Positions 49,719 to 60,776 of a stretch of DNA of 64,000 nt are shown in pieces. Source of the DNA: Chamaecyparis obtusa (lineage: Eukaryota; Streptophyta; Pinopsida; Cupressales; Cupressaceae); the NCBI GenBank assembly GCA_027943335.1, contig BSBK01006036.1, forward strand, positions 248,001 through 312,000. Direction: 5' to 3'. The position numbers were made by a program, and so were the translations under genes. How positions within the stretch are numbered: the first letter of the stretch is position 1; each line of letters opens with the position of its first letter. Under the pieces are notes generated by a model, which was given only the letters and a program-made list of their open reading frames with translations, made no database searches and was not told where the DNA came from.

Positions 49719-51178
49719 TTATGTTTCAGGCTGGGAGGGAAGGATAGTTTTACCTTCTAGGGCCAACTCCTCCACCACTAGCAAGTTATCCTCCTCCATC
49801 TGGGGTAAAGAGATCTCTCCCCCTAGATTAATCTCTTCCAACACAAGGTTTGCATCTAACAAAGGAGAAAATTTGTTTTCCTCAAAAAAAAATTTCGAGT
49901 TGGCATCAGCATATACTATTTGACTATTACCTACGATCTGAGCTTTATCTAAGGTACCAGATTCCTTACCTTCCAAGTTACTCCCTTTATCATCTTTTTC
50001 AGTCCTGTGCTCATCAGTAATCAGACTTGGCTCAGGGGTCTTCGAAGGCTTCAAAGACGGCTCTGAGGAATCCTTATAAGTATTTTTGGGTTTCCAAACA
50101 GCATTAGTCGAATCTTTCTTCTTAGCAGCAAGGTCTTCCTCTTTTTTCTTATGAACTTTCAAAGGACACTTTTTAGACCAATGGCTAGATTTCTTACAAA
50201 TAAAGCAAGCAAAAGGAACAGATTCATACTCAATCGCTTGTTTCCAAACTCCCATTTTAGAAACCAAATCTATAGAGGTAGGAAGATCAGTAGATTTACT
50301 TACTTTAACACAAATTCTGGCAAAAACTAGCCTAGATCTTGCCACTGTAGCCGAGTCTAGAGAGAGAAGTTCCCCAAAAACATCTGCTACTCCTTTGAAG
50401 ACACATTCATTCCAGTATTCTAAGGGAAGCCTCGGGAGTCTCACCCAAACAAGAGCCCATTCCAGGAAGGATTCACTCAGGTCCATATTAGGTTCCCATT
50501 TTCGCAAAGCCAAGGATGACTTACCCATAACCCAAGGTCCTCCACATAGAGCTTTAGTCATATCATCATCATTGGTGAAAGAGAATGAGAAGAAACCATT
50601 TGGCATGGCTGCTATGTCCACTTGCCATTTGAGAAACCATCTTCTTTGGATAAAACGTCGAACATAGTCTATATTCAGCCTTACCCTAGCATATTTACCA
50701 ACCAGCATGAGGTCCATTTGTGACACAGAGTGATCCATCACCGTGTCAGGGATAAAAATGGCAAAATCTCCCTTGATAGGATCAGAAATATTATTAGCTT
50801 TAGGAAGGGAAGATTTTCCAGAAGGCTTCTTGCCAAACAGCGCCACCCAAGGTTTTTCAGGAGCCACTGCCTCACCTTTTTTTCCTTCTTCGATAGTCAA
50901 AGGCCCAGTCGCCTCAACTTTTTTGTCACCTTCAGTAGGAATCATAGCTCCCCCCCCAGGTCTGGGGAAGCACTATCACCTTGTGGGTCCCCAAGCTTCA
51001 AAGACCCAACATCATCCGCCGGTCTCGAAGACCCACCATCATTCTCTTTGTCATCTAACACTTTCGAGATTCCAGCAGACTGTCCCGCATCTCCAGCAGA
51101 GGAACCAAGTTTCCCGCCCGAGCCACCATTCAAAATTTTACCTGTACCAGCACCCGCTCCCACTCCCGCTCCAGCCAA
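49719..51178 (-). pseudogene. LINE F ORF1: gag-like protein with DUF4283-type domain and zinc knuckle, frameshifted
   Basis: The main frame (50945-49719, 408 codons) has a DUF4283-like RNA-binding fold (FIQRRWFLKWQVDIAAMPNGF, then KALCGGPWVMGKSSLALRKW) at residues about 70-200 and a CCHC knuckle CFICKKSSHWSKKC at about 245-260. An upstream Gly/Ser-rich stretch (51178-50942) is open in a different frame and overlaps it at a run of eight G (minus strand, 50950-50957). One extra G would join them, so the run has probably lost a base. No ATG starts the upstream stretch (it opens at a TTG); the true start was lost with the 5' truncation. ORF1 coats LINE RNA. Confidence 0.7.
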
Positions 51179-51870
51179 ATGTTTAAAAAGATATGGTGCA
51201 CCTCATAAGATATTTAAAAAGAATTGAACAAATAGAAGTAGGTAGAAGGCTAGTTAAGGTTGGTTTCAATGACATCTTGAGCAAAATAAAGAAGACTCGA
51301 ATGAGGCAAAACAAAAAATGGATGAGTAAATAGAATATCTACTTGAATGTGTGCCCCAAGAATAGAAAAGCAATAAAGGTTTTTGTTATGGATAAGTTCT
51401 GCAAGCGTAGATGAGGTAAAGTGCTAGAAAGAGAAGGAACATTATATTAAGGAGTTCAACTCCACGTGTGATCACCAACAAAAACCATAAATAGGGGCTA
51501 GTAATTTGTGGATAGCCAAAATTCTTATTGCTCAATTAAGAACCAATTCTCATCAACTTTGACATGAAACAAGGCAATGGGAAAGGCCAAACGAAGCATG
51601 GGAAGAAAGGGTATTTTTTGCACTATCGGGACAATGGAATCAAATAAACACTTCATCATGGAGTGTGATTCCTTCGGTAACATTATGGTCAAACATGAAA
51701 ATATCTTGACAGTTAGTTCTTGGTGTAGTCTATTCAACAAGGAGACTATTGACAAGTTGGGGGAGCTCATCATCACCTTAGATAAAAAAAAGGTTTGAAA
51801 TGCAAAAAGTCAAAAATGACAAGGCAGCCCCATAAGCTATTTTTATCCTTGTAAACATTAAAAAAAATTA
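51179..51870 (+). pseudogene. LINE G, right part: C-terminus and 3' end
   Basis: Resumes LINE G after F. About 51205-51340 reads in one frame as IRYLKRIEQIEVGRRLVKVG and onward, typical of the post-RT region. 51577-51798 is open and encodes CTIGTMESNKHFIMECDSF...KLGELIITLDKKK, the Cys/His-containing C-terminal segment of this LINE family. The 3' end is near an A-rich stretch at about 51858-51870. Confidence 0.6.
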
Positions 51871-52030
51871 TTTATTTCTTCTTTATATAAGTGATCTTTC
51901 TTTCATCTTTATATAACACTGACTGAAAAAGTGATCAGAAAAGAATCCCCTATCTAAACAAGTAATAAGCACGAGCTCGCACAGAGTGAAATTCTAGAAC
52001 TTCCAGTAGTAAATTCAAATCAAGGCATCG

Positions 52031-52476
52031 TCACCTCGTCACGGAATGAAACCTTTCCATATACATTAATTCTTCCACAATCACTTCAAGAAAAAAAGAA
52101 TTGCTCTCCATACCAACAATGTTTTAAAAATGTGTTCCTATAATGCAACTTCAATTCTATTTCTTTAGGATCTACATTCCACGGACACTTGTTTTCATTC
52201 TTTGTGGTCAACTTGTCTTATTCTCATTTGCTAAACTCACTCAAGAGTTCCCTCCTAAGGTAGCACAAGCCCACCCTAACAAATATTACAACTCACCCAC
52301 AAAGTCTATTTTGGATTTACTGCTGAATAAAAGGATATTAAATATCTTCCACTTACCAGTTTGTGAAGACTTTGATATATCCACATCCAATTGGTGAATA
52401 CCTCTGTAATCTATAATTGCCATCTCTTTATTCTCTAGAAACTCGGTCTCATCTTGATTGAATACTTCTGAAGGCC
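52031..52476 (-). CDS. Possible last two exons of a host gene (tentative)
   Basis: On the minus strand a candidate exon 52476-52357 (120 bp) has a polypyrimidine/TTTCAG acceptor before it and CTG|GTAAGT donor after it. It encodes EVFNQDETEFLENKEMAIID and onward. An acceptor TTTTTTTCTTGAAG leads to a second candidate exon 52083-52031, which keeps the frame (phase 1) and ends in TGA after 17 codons. Both introns follow GT-AG. I do not recognise the protein, and no upstream exon is clear; it may be a gene fragment or chance. Confidence 0.25.
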
Positions 52477-52499
52477 CTGAAAAGAAATGCAGCATAAGC

Positions 52500-53509
52500 T
52501 ATCAAAATGGACCACAACAAGTGTGTATATATATGATTAAGAAATAGCAGTATGTGTTTAATTTAAACAAAAGCAATAGGTGGTTTGAAGTAAGCACTTC
52601 TAACAATGTCATAAGATTAGAAATTGTTTAACTGTAATAATATGTTTAAACCTAGATTACAGACCATTTATTTTTTAGAGTTGCATCTTTTATTACTTCA
52701 TGGAATACAGCAACAAGTAAAGCAAAAATTAAAGACTACAAATGAGGAAAACAAGAGTAAAGAAGAACTTCATCAAGAATCGAAAAAATGGTACCTATCA
52801 CATATTAAAGTGTAAAAATTTCAAGTCATATGAAGTATATAGAATATGTTTACCAGAGGATTTGAACATCAGTCCTATTCTTATGTGATCAATCTATGTA
52901 CTGTATTATCTGGGTTCTGAGATGATTAGCATAACAGAATGACAATCAATCATGAAGAAATAACTGAGGAGGAACAAGCAACAGATCGAATGACATGTAG
53001 ATTTTAAGGTAAATACTTCACAACACAGGAGTTATGAATCTTACTTGATTGGAAGGATATTCTGGCGCAACAAAACTCTTGGATTACAAAATATTATTTG
53101 GTTAAATATGGAGGAACAGATTCACCCTATGGATCTGAACCTTGAGGCTTAGAAGATTTCTAGGCAAGGGAAGATTAATGTGGGTACTTGATGATGTCTA
53201 ACACTGTTACATATAGTTGTGTCTGTAACATACATCTTCTGTTCCTAAAAGAGTGCAAACGGGTTGCATCTTATATACCCTCAAAAATGATTACTAGTTG
53301 ACTATTGCTTATTGGTTGGTGAGTGAGACATACACTGATTTTTTAGGAGTATCCATTCACAGTGCAATAGCTAAAATACTCATCCATTATTAATAAGGTA
53401 GAGATTAAGAAGGATGAGTTTTTTTTTTGGTTTTACTAGTTTTATTTTCTGTACTATTACATTTCTCATGTGAAAATTAATTGTAAGTGTGTGCATCATT
53501 CTCTAGTTA
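52500..53509. other. AT-rich intergenic DNA, no gene seen
   Basis: No ORF or repeat stands out. A possible donor-like site (CTG|GTAAAC, minus, near 52850) gave no convincing exon. Confidence 0.5.
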
Positions 53510-53967
53510 TGCTTTGCTTACACCATGTTGTTATATCTCCATTGTCAAATTCTAATGGTGTTGGCCTTTAGCTTTCTATTGCACTGAAGATGTGAAAGCC
53601 CATCTAACAATGCCACATTGTTCTTTCCTAGGTTCGCCAATGCTATTCCTTTTAATTTTTAGACTAACAATTCAATCAGTATTAAATTTAAATTCAATAC
53701 TGCTTTCTCGAAATGAATTCCCTGATTTTGCTTTGCTAAAGACAATGTTGTTATATGTCCATTATCAAATTTTTAATGGTGTTGGTCGTTAACTTTATGT
53801 TGCATTGAAGATGCAAAAGCCCATCTCACAATGCCAAATTGTTTTTACAATGGATTCACAGGCAAGCCAATGCTACTACTCTTTAATTTTTAGAATAACA
53901 GTTTAATCAGCATTGAAATTAAAGTCGATACTACTTTCCAGAAATGATTCCATGATTAATGAATAAT
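53510..53967. repeat. Two-copy tandem repeat, period ~219 bp, cut by element E
   Basis: TGCTTTGCT...ATGTTGTTATAT starts units at 53510 and 53729; similarity continues through AATGCCA, TTTAATTTTTAGA and the TTCC-AGAAATGATTCC ending. A third, partial copy lies at about 61380-61490 on the other side of element E. Confidence 0.75.
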
Positions 53968-54269
53968 AGCCCTGTTGGATATTCTCTTAATTTTCTAAGG
54001 TGTGTGTCCAAATTTTGGGTTAAATCTCCTTCCAAGTGTTTTGTTTGGTCTAGGGTTTGGAAAATTCACAGGAAATTGTCATAGCCGAGTTCAAAAACCC
54101 TTACCCTAGGTTTTGTTTTTGAAAATGTCGAATTCATGCAAAAGCCCTCATGATTAGCCCTTATTCTTCTATTTCATTGTTACCTTTTAGTCACTTAAGC
54201 TGATTAAATCATGCACGCGTTTAATGTTTTTGTGTTCACTGAATCGGAAAAGGTCATAGCATGTCTCAT

Positions 54270-55560
54270 ATAGTATTTGGCGAATCAGCGAACAAGTCAA
54301 TCTTATGCTAAGCGTCATTTTAGTCGTGTGGTCTCTAAGTCTCCCGGTGAACACCTCAACCATTCAGCGAATTGGCGAATGTGTTTCAACCCTGTTAGCT
54401 GTTTTTCTTTGTTGCTGAGTCTCCTAATGTTTTGGCGGTTATTTTACCCTTTGCGAGAACCAGCGAACACAGGCTATCTCCAGTTCACTTAGTCCTTGGC
54501 AGTCATGCGTTAACACTCAGTGACCTAGCGAAAGCTGTATTCGCTCATTCTCTAAATCCGGCGATCAAGGGTTATATCAAATGGAGAATTGGCGAATACC
54601 GTGGATTGATTTCAAGATCAACGGCTTTGTTTTAATCTCAAGTATCTTTTGGGTCCTACATGTTTGATTTGGCGAATGAGCAACTAAGTATTTATATTAT
54701 CATTGTCCAAGTTTGGCGGTTTTGACAATTTGTTGAAAGAAGTTTGGCAGAGGTAATGTTTTTGTGTTCGCTTATTCTCAGAATGAGTTAGTGAAATACT
54801 AAGTGATTTAGCGATTCAGCGAATCATATGGTCACGAGTTCTCTTAAAGGAAAGGTAAAGGCTAGAAGTATTTGGCGAATGGGCGAATCAGAGGATTAGC
54901 AAGGTTTTAAGTCTTCAATCGCTTAATCGCGTAAAGAAACATTCAATGTTTGAAGTATTGCGAGATTCAGAGAACCTTTGTTCGTTGATTCTCATAATCA
55001 AATGATCATATGTTTTGGTGAAGTGGTCAGCTAACCGCATTCGCCAAGTCGCGTGATGTTGACAGTCAAAGCTACATGTTTCAGCGATTCAGAGATAAAC
55101 TGTTCACCAAGTCGTCAGACATCCGGGCAGTTAGCACTAACATCTAGCGAATGAGCGAAGCATGCAGTCGCTAAGTCTCAGAATGAAGGTGACGGTTAAG
55201 ACAAATTCAGCGACTCAGAGAGTAAACGCTTCGCCAATTCTCTGAATAATCAGGCGGTAAGTATCTCATTAAGCGAATGTGCGAACCCTTTGTTCGCTAA
55301 ATCTCCAAGAAAATTGACAGTTAGGCGGGACATTAAGAGAATGGGAGATGACATTGGTCGCCAGTTCTCTAAATGATAACTGCAGTCAAGTGCTCGAAGG
55401 TGATCACTTCAGTCGTTGATTCACTAAGATGATGAAAAGTTAAGAATTGCATTGCGAGAACCCGCGAAGGCTTTGGTCGCTAGTTCTCTGAAAATGAGCA
55501 AGGGTTAACATTGTATTAAGCGATTACAAGAGGCTTTCAGTCGCTGATTCGCTAAATGGG
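54270..55560. repeat. Array of ~60-65 bp units with GCGAA/TTCGC inverted motifs
   Basis: Roughly 20 diverged units. A typical unit has a left arm such as AGCGAATGAGCGAA, a short spacer, a right arm such as TTCGCTAAGTCTC, then GACAGTTAAG-like sequence (e.g. units starting near 55145, 55205, 55270, 55330). Left and right arms are inverse complements, so each unit can fold. CpG is frequent here, unlike in the AT-rich surroundings. Confidence 0.75.
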
Positions 55561-56002
55561 CCCAGTTGAAAAGGTAATAAAAGAAAAGAAAAGGGACCGT
55601 TACCTGCGTGGATAAAGTACAGTGTCAAGTTGGAGAGTAAACTAATGAGCCATCCAATCAGTTTCAAAGGAAGATTGCATGACGTAAACAGGTTTAAAGT
55701 GCAAAATCTTAATCATTTGCCTCTTTGCCTTGTTTTCGAGTTGTTTAATTTATTTGTCAACATCCAAACACGACTAACTCGAAATTTGAAATCTGATGGT
55801 GTATGAAATTGAATGTGGAAACAATTAAGGAGATTTGCAGTAATTGTGGTAGTTGTACACATTTGATCCATATCGATAAATAAGCTAAGTTCATTGTTTC
55901 CTGTGTCCAAAATTAGTCGAAGAGAATTGTGTCTTTCTGAAGTAGTTTTTGAGCACCAAATAAATCCAATTTGCAGAATTTGAAGGTAATTCTGTAGCGA
56001 AG

Positions 56003-59000
56003 ATGAGTCAACTTGAGAAGAGTGCAGCATCTTCCAGCAGTGAAGCCAAGTCTAAAAGTGGTGAAGACAAGGGCAAGCCTAATTATTCGGATGAATTCAT
56101 GAAATTGCTACCTGGTTCCAGTCAGAACAAAAGGGCTCCTGATGATGTTTTCGAAGATGTTCTAGGGTTTTGTAGAGATCCTATCACACCGAATAGCACA
56201 GGTTATACTATCTTCAACTTCTTTTATAAAAATAGAGATAGTCATATCCCTGTATGTAATGGTTGGGCTTTGGGGTTAGGGAAATTAGTAGTGCCTGATG
56301 TATTCCTGGATGCGGATTTAATTGTTGCTCTAGCTAGGCGTTATGACCCTATTTCCAAGACTATTAGGAAAGAGGACCAGTCAGCTTTGGTTACTCTTGA
56401 TAGGGGCTCGTTCATGAAGGCTTTTAATGTCTATACATCCTCCTCTACTGAAATCAACCTGAGTAAAGAAAAGGAGAGGTACAAGAATAACATAGGGATA
56501 GTGAAGGACCAAATGACGAAGCATATCCCAAAACAGGATAAGTATATAGCTCCCCTCCCTGCTCACATGAATGCCCCTTACCAATTTAAATCCCTTCAGC
56601 ATTACATGAGGCAAACTTGTTATGGGTTGTGTAGGGTTTTGGGAATTGATGGGGATGCAGAGTTTTTACCAGCTGATCTTTTGATGATTATCCTAGACAT
56701 CCAGAATTCCTTGGTTAATACTGACTATGATTACATTCAGTATATCATTGATAGAATGCATGAGGGTTTGATTTTTGTCAAGGATAGTAAGAGCCCAATT
56801 AAGTTCATGCATTATTCTTTGCTAATGCACTTAATTTTGTTCTTCAACATTAATAATTTTGATTCGAACATGCTGAAGCCAAGGTTCAACTTTGAAGGCC
56901 AGTATAATCTAGTGCAATTATGGCTGAGGAAGTGGAATTCTACTTCCAATGAAGGGGATTTTTGTATCTTTCAGAATTTCATTGTTTATCCTATTGTAAG
57001 GATGTTAGGTATCAATACTACAAGGATATCCCCAAGGGTCCTTAGGCTCCTACGACCAGTGCAGTTTGTGGACAAATGGGAGGGAGATCATAATTGGGGT
57101 GATTTTTACTTGGGGGAAAATGCTACAATTTTGAGAGTCTACGGTTGCCCCCAACCCCCACATCTGTTACCAAAATTTGTGCCTCCAAAAGTTGCTTGTT
57201 TGGAATTTGTGTGGCAGTTGATGTGGACAGATAGAGAACTTCTAGCCCCTCACAGGAAGGGTACATTCACACCTAGGCAATTCAAGATAGGTGACTTCCT
57301 GGTAGGAAAGAGGGCATTTCCTCAAATTACTGCATGGTTAAATCAATTCAAAATGGTTGCTGGTGCTTGTAGACATGTAGATCTTGAGGGCTTTATCAAA
57401 ACTGCTAGGATGCTCTATATTCCAAACATTGGTGTGATTAAGGAACATGAGGGTTTGGATGAAGAAGATGTAGTCAGAAACATTATAGATGATGATGAGG
57501 TCAAAAGGAGATGGAACAGGTACTTTGATTTGATAGACTTGTCAAAACAAGTGATGGCAGCCCAACTTCCTTTTAAGGGTTTCTTCCCTGACCTTCCCTA
57601 TTTAAAAAGAATTGACAAGATGATAGAGATGCATGACACTCAATCAAATCAGTTGGAGAAGTTGATTTACCAGAGTCAACCAAAGAAAAGGAAAGACTAT
57701 TCATCTTCTTATCAAGAGGAGTTTTCTAATGAGTCCCCGGAAGGGAATAGCCCACCACAAATTGAGGATGTACAGAGTGTTAAGCCTGTTGAAAACCAAC
57801 CAGAAATAGGGGATTCTCCAGAGCCACCTTTGAAGAAACAGAGGCTTGAGGAAGGAAAGCCTTCAAGGCAGGAAAAACAGAAGAGAATAATTGATAGAGC
57901 GTCTGCTCTAGTGCCAGGTGATAGGGTTTACCATCAACAATTGAGAAAAGCAATAAGAGAAGGAAAGAAGGTGGCCACTGATGAAATAGATAAGGAACAG
58001 TCCCTGTGGTCAGAAAAGGATATCAAAGAGGTCTATCAGGAGGAATTTTTGAGTGATGACCAGTTTATTAAAACTAATGAATTCAAGAGTTTCCTTATTT
58101 GGAATAAGCAACAAGAAGTGAGGAAACTTCTGCCTGAAGGTATGGAGCCAAGTGAAGAGACATTGAGAGCCTTAGCTTCTTATGATCCTAGCCTTGATCC
58201 CATAACTGCAGATGAAGCTAGACAACTGGTCAATTCAAGTGGAATGCTATTGACTCCAGGATGGGATCTGACTTCTGCATTCATCATAGATCAAATAAGA
58301 AAGCAACCACAGGGTAGCCTGTCATATGAAGTTCACATTGGTGATATGATAAGAGGAAGTGGCTATGACCCTAAATCTCAAGCTGTTGCAATGTGGTCTA
58401 TGGCCCCTAGGACCCAAAAGCCATCTCTGTTAAGTATAAAGGATAAAATGGAAGGGAATAAGATTATATGGACTATGCAGAATACAACTGACCTTGAAGT
58501 TTCCAAGGTAGTAACTCATTGGGCTAACCTGAATGAAGCAAAGACAGTTCAATTATCTGAAAGGTATTCAAAATTGTTTGAAAGTGCAAACCTGGTCGCC
58601 AAGGATAGAGACTTAAAATTGATGAAGATTAAGCAGTTAGAGGATGAATTGGCAAAAATAAAAGTTAAGCTTGAAGAAGCTTCAAAGGTAGTTGTTTCCC
58701 CCCCTGTGCAAATTGAGGTCCCTATTCAGATTGATGAAGAAGTCCCTAAGAGACCTACTGAAGATTTGGAGAAGATGAGGATAGAGGCATCTTTGGACAC
58801 TATGTCAAAGATTGTGCAATATAGGCGGGATAAGATAATAGAGAAGATGGATAAAGTTTATCAATCAGTTAGCCAATTGCACCAGACCAACAGAAAGGTA
58901 AATGAATCATTGGCAACTTTGGAGCCACTTCATAGTGTTTGGTCTGGGAGAAGTTTGTTGTTTGATAAACTTGATAGTCTACAGGAACATAAGCCTGAGA

Positions 59001-59482
59001 TCCCTGGGGTAGTGACAAAAGTTTTTGAGAAGATTGGCTTAGTCAGTGTTGTTTCAAAAAATTTTAAAGGTAAGTCCAACCAGGTGAAGGCTAGGTTGTT
59101 CATGTTTGATAAACATTATAGCAAGTATCTGCCATCAATATGTGATGACAATGGAAATGTGATCGAGTTGGAAGAATGGAAACTGTCAATGGATCAGTTG
59201 GCAATTACATGAGATGCTTTCCTTAATAGTGACAACACTTTGGATTTTGAGAGGTGTAATAGCATAATTGACAGTCTTTTTAAGATTGAAAATGATTGCA
59301 TACGCTTTGTGGCAGAGGCCAAAAATATAACTGACTCCATGTGGGATAAGCAAGTCAGATTATTACAAGAATTGCAGACTTACAACTGGCCATTGGATGA
59401 TGATGTAGTAGCTTGGGAGAAGCTAACAATAAAGAAGAAGAAGAGGCCAATCGTCCAGCTTATAGAAGAAGAACAAGAATAG
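56003..59482 (+). CDS. Element E large ORF, 1,159 codons with one in-frame TGA (unknown function)
   Basis: Open from ATG 56003 to TGA 59210-59212 (1,069 aa), then open in the same frame to TAG 59480-59482 (90 more codons after the stop). N-terminal ~30 residues are Ser/Lys-rich; residues ~40-540 look globular and helical with many aromatic residues (e.g. FMHYSLLMHLILFFNINNFD). Residues ~555-660 are a charged linker with nuclear-localisation-like KKRK (~561) and KKQR (~611). Residues ~853-896 and ~932-976 are predicted coiled coils, and the end is Lys/Glu-rich. No zinc knuckle, protease, RT, integrase or transposase motif. Almost intact over 3.5 kb in a window where all other element ORFs are decayed, so it is young or was under selection. 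It might be a gag-like or host-derived structural protein. The TGA could be CGA mutated at CpG. Confidence 0.6.
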
Positions 59483-60715
59483 AGCTGCAGATGGCACCTG
59501 ATCCAAAAATTGGGGAGAGCAAGTTTCAAACAAAGGATGATGTAAGTTAACCGGAGTGGCGGTCATCAATCATGCAACAAATTTAGCAACTGCTCTGAAA
59601 TATCCATAGACAAAGATGCCACCTGCGAAATTGTTGAGAAAAGATATTTGTAATTTGTTGTTACAATCTTTTTGTTAGTTTGTAATCTTGTCTCTAGTGT
59701 AGGATCTTTTCTAGCCATCCCAAGCTTGTTGCATCCTTTCGAGGATTCCAAGATGGCTAAGATATATATAGCAAGTCTCTGCTCATTTTGTGGGGGGAAA
59801 AAATACTCTGTAAGAAAGGTTCTTAATACAAAACCTTATTTTCTTTAAATGAGAAGATACTGTATCAACACATTTTGACCATTAATACAAAATATTGGAG
59901 CTCTGTTACTACCATTTTATTGTCTTTATGTATGGAGTGTTTTAGTTTTCTTATGTATTTAGATTGCAAGGCATTTTGAATACATTATTCACAAGGTGAA
60001 TATAAGGGTTAAGCTTAAGTTTCTTTCAAGGAAAGAGTAAAATCTTAGGGGAGGTCTCTGGGAATTAATAATCCATGTATGAATTTGATGACAGTTGTAG
60101 AAATTAAAAAGATGGTATGTTAGGCATGTCATTTGAGTTTCAGTATATTTGTTTTGATAGATATATGTGGAGGTAGGGTTTGACTCTGATGCCCAAGTGG
60201 ATAAGGCACTAGTTCTAGATCCATTTACATTTATTTGCCACCCAAAATATAAATAATTGTTTCATTTTACTTTACTGGTACAATCATAATCTGAATCATT
60301 CTATGACAAGTTCATGGATGTGTTTTGTAATGCTTTGTAGAAGCACTGAATAAGGTTAACCTTCCTTGAGTTTAACTCTAAAAAGAAGAAGGATGAATAT
60401 CCTTAAACCATTGTTTCATGTTGCTGCTTTCATGATTTCTATCATTATATTGTGTATCAGGATAATATGGGCCATACTTAGAGTTCTCTCATCTTATTAA
60501 GTTGAGTTTGGAAGCAAGGACAGAGCAGTGAAGGAGCTAGTTCTCAATTCAGAGCTCAGTTAAACAGTGAATTGATATAGGTATACCCGCCTGAGTATCC
60601 ATACTCGAAGTGAAGAAGGTTTTCTAACCTTAATACCTTAGTGTTTGCATTTTGTTAGATTATGTCCGTCGGGAGTATATGAGTATTTGATAATCTGCAG
60701 ATTTAAGCACTAACA
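59483..60715 (+). other. Element E 3' region
   Basis: After the ORF a purine-rich stretch AAAATTGGGGAGAGCAA (about 59504-59522) may be a polypurine tract. A TATATATA box lies at about 59762-59769, followed by sequence resembling a transcription start zone. The element ends GCACTAACA at 60715. If this were a 3' LTR (about 59.53-60.7 kb) it should match the element start, and it does not. A tRNA-like half lies at 60181-60222. Confidence 0.4.
60181..60222 (+). other. tRNA-Arg-like 5' half (relic or SINE head)
   Basis: TGACTCTGATGCCCAAGTGG followed by ATAAGGCACTAGTTC resembles the 5' half of a plant tRNA-Arg: box A-like TGCCCAAGTGG, D-arm GGATAAGGCAC and the beginning of the anticodon arm. No box B or 3' half follows, so it is not a functional tRNA gene. 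Confidence 0.35.
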
Positions 60716-60776
60716 AGCCCCTTCTATGATTCATATACATAAGTTTGACTGCATTGATAGGAATCTTACTGTTGAA

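Larger units (their letters stand above)
42847..51178 (-). mobile_element. LINE F: near full-length L1-like LINE with three ORFs
   Basis: Runs on the minus strand from about 51178 (5', truncated near the start of ORF1) to 42847 (3'). ORF1 is a gag-like RNA-binding protein (51178-49719, frameshifted). ORF2 is endonuclease, RT, zinc-finger and RNase H (49319-45189). ORF3 (about 45238-43054) lies after RNase H. Inserted in LINE G. The 16 bp repeat GAGTGAAGCAATTGTT directly abuts its 3' end (42831-42846), but no matching copy is seen at 51178, so its TSD is unresolved. Very complete compared with the usual 5'-truncated plant LINEs. Confidence 0.75.
53973..60715 (+). mobile_element. Element E: unclassified LTR-retrotransposon-like insertion with one large ORF
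   Basis: Bounded by a perfect 5 bp TSD AGCCC (53968-53972 and 60716-60720). It begins TGTTGG and ends CTAACA, the ends of an LTR element. Independent support: the flanks belong to one local repeat family, and sequence of the type CATATACATAAGTTTGACTGCATTG at 60731 resumes as in the copy at 61500. Inside are about 2 kb of leader with a long hairpin repeat array (54270-55560), a 1,159-codon ORF (56003-59482) with one stop, and 1.2 kb downstream with a TATATATA box. I found no matching LTR pair, primer-binding site, RT, integrase or transposase. It may be a strongly rearranged non-autonomous LTR element or a new class. Confidence 0.6.

Noticed and set aside
50730..51227. 165- and 147-codon plus-strand ORFs, Pro/Ser-rich
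   Set aside because: Antisense shadows of the Gly/Ser-rich LINE F ORF1 N-terminus.
55131..55142. TTAGCACTAACA as the end of a 5' LTR of element E (it matches the element's 3' end GCACTAACA)
   Set aside because: Similarity does not extend beyond this short match, and no primer-binding site follows.
54270..55560. CRISPR-like array (regularly spaced repeats)
   Set aside because: Units are diverged with no constant repeat and unique spacers, and this is plant nuclear DNA; it is a hairpin satellite.
53973..60715. Element E as a DNA transposon (CACTA, hAT or Mutator)
   Set aside because: The 5 bp duplication and TG...CA ends do not fit 3 bp (CACTA), 8 bp (hAT) or 9 bp (Mutator) duplications, and there are no long terminal inverted repeats.
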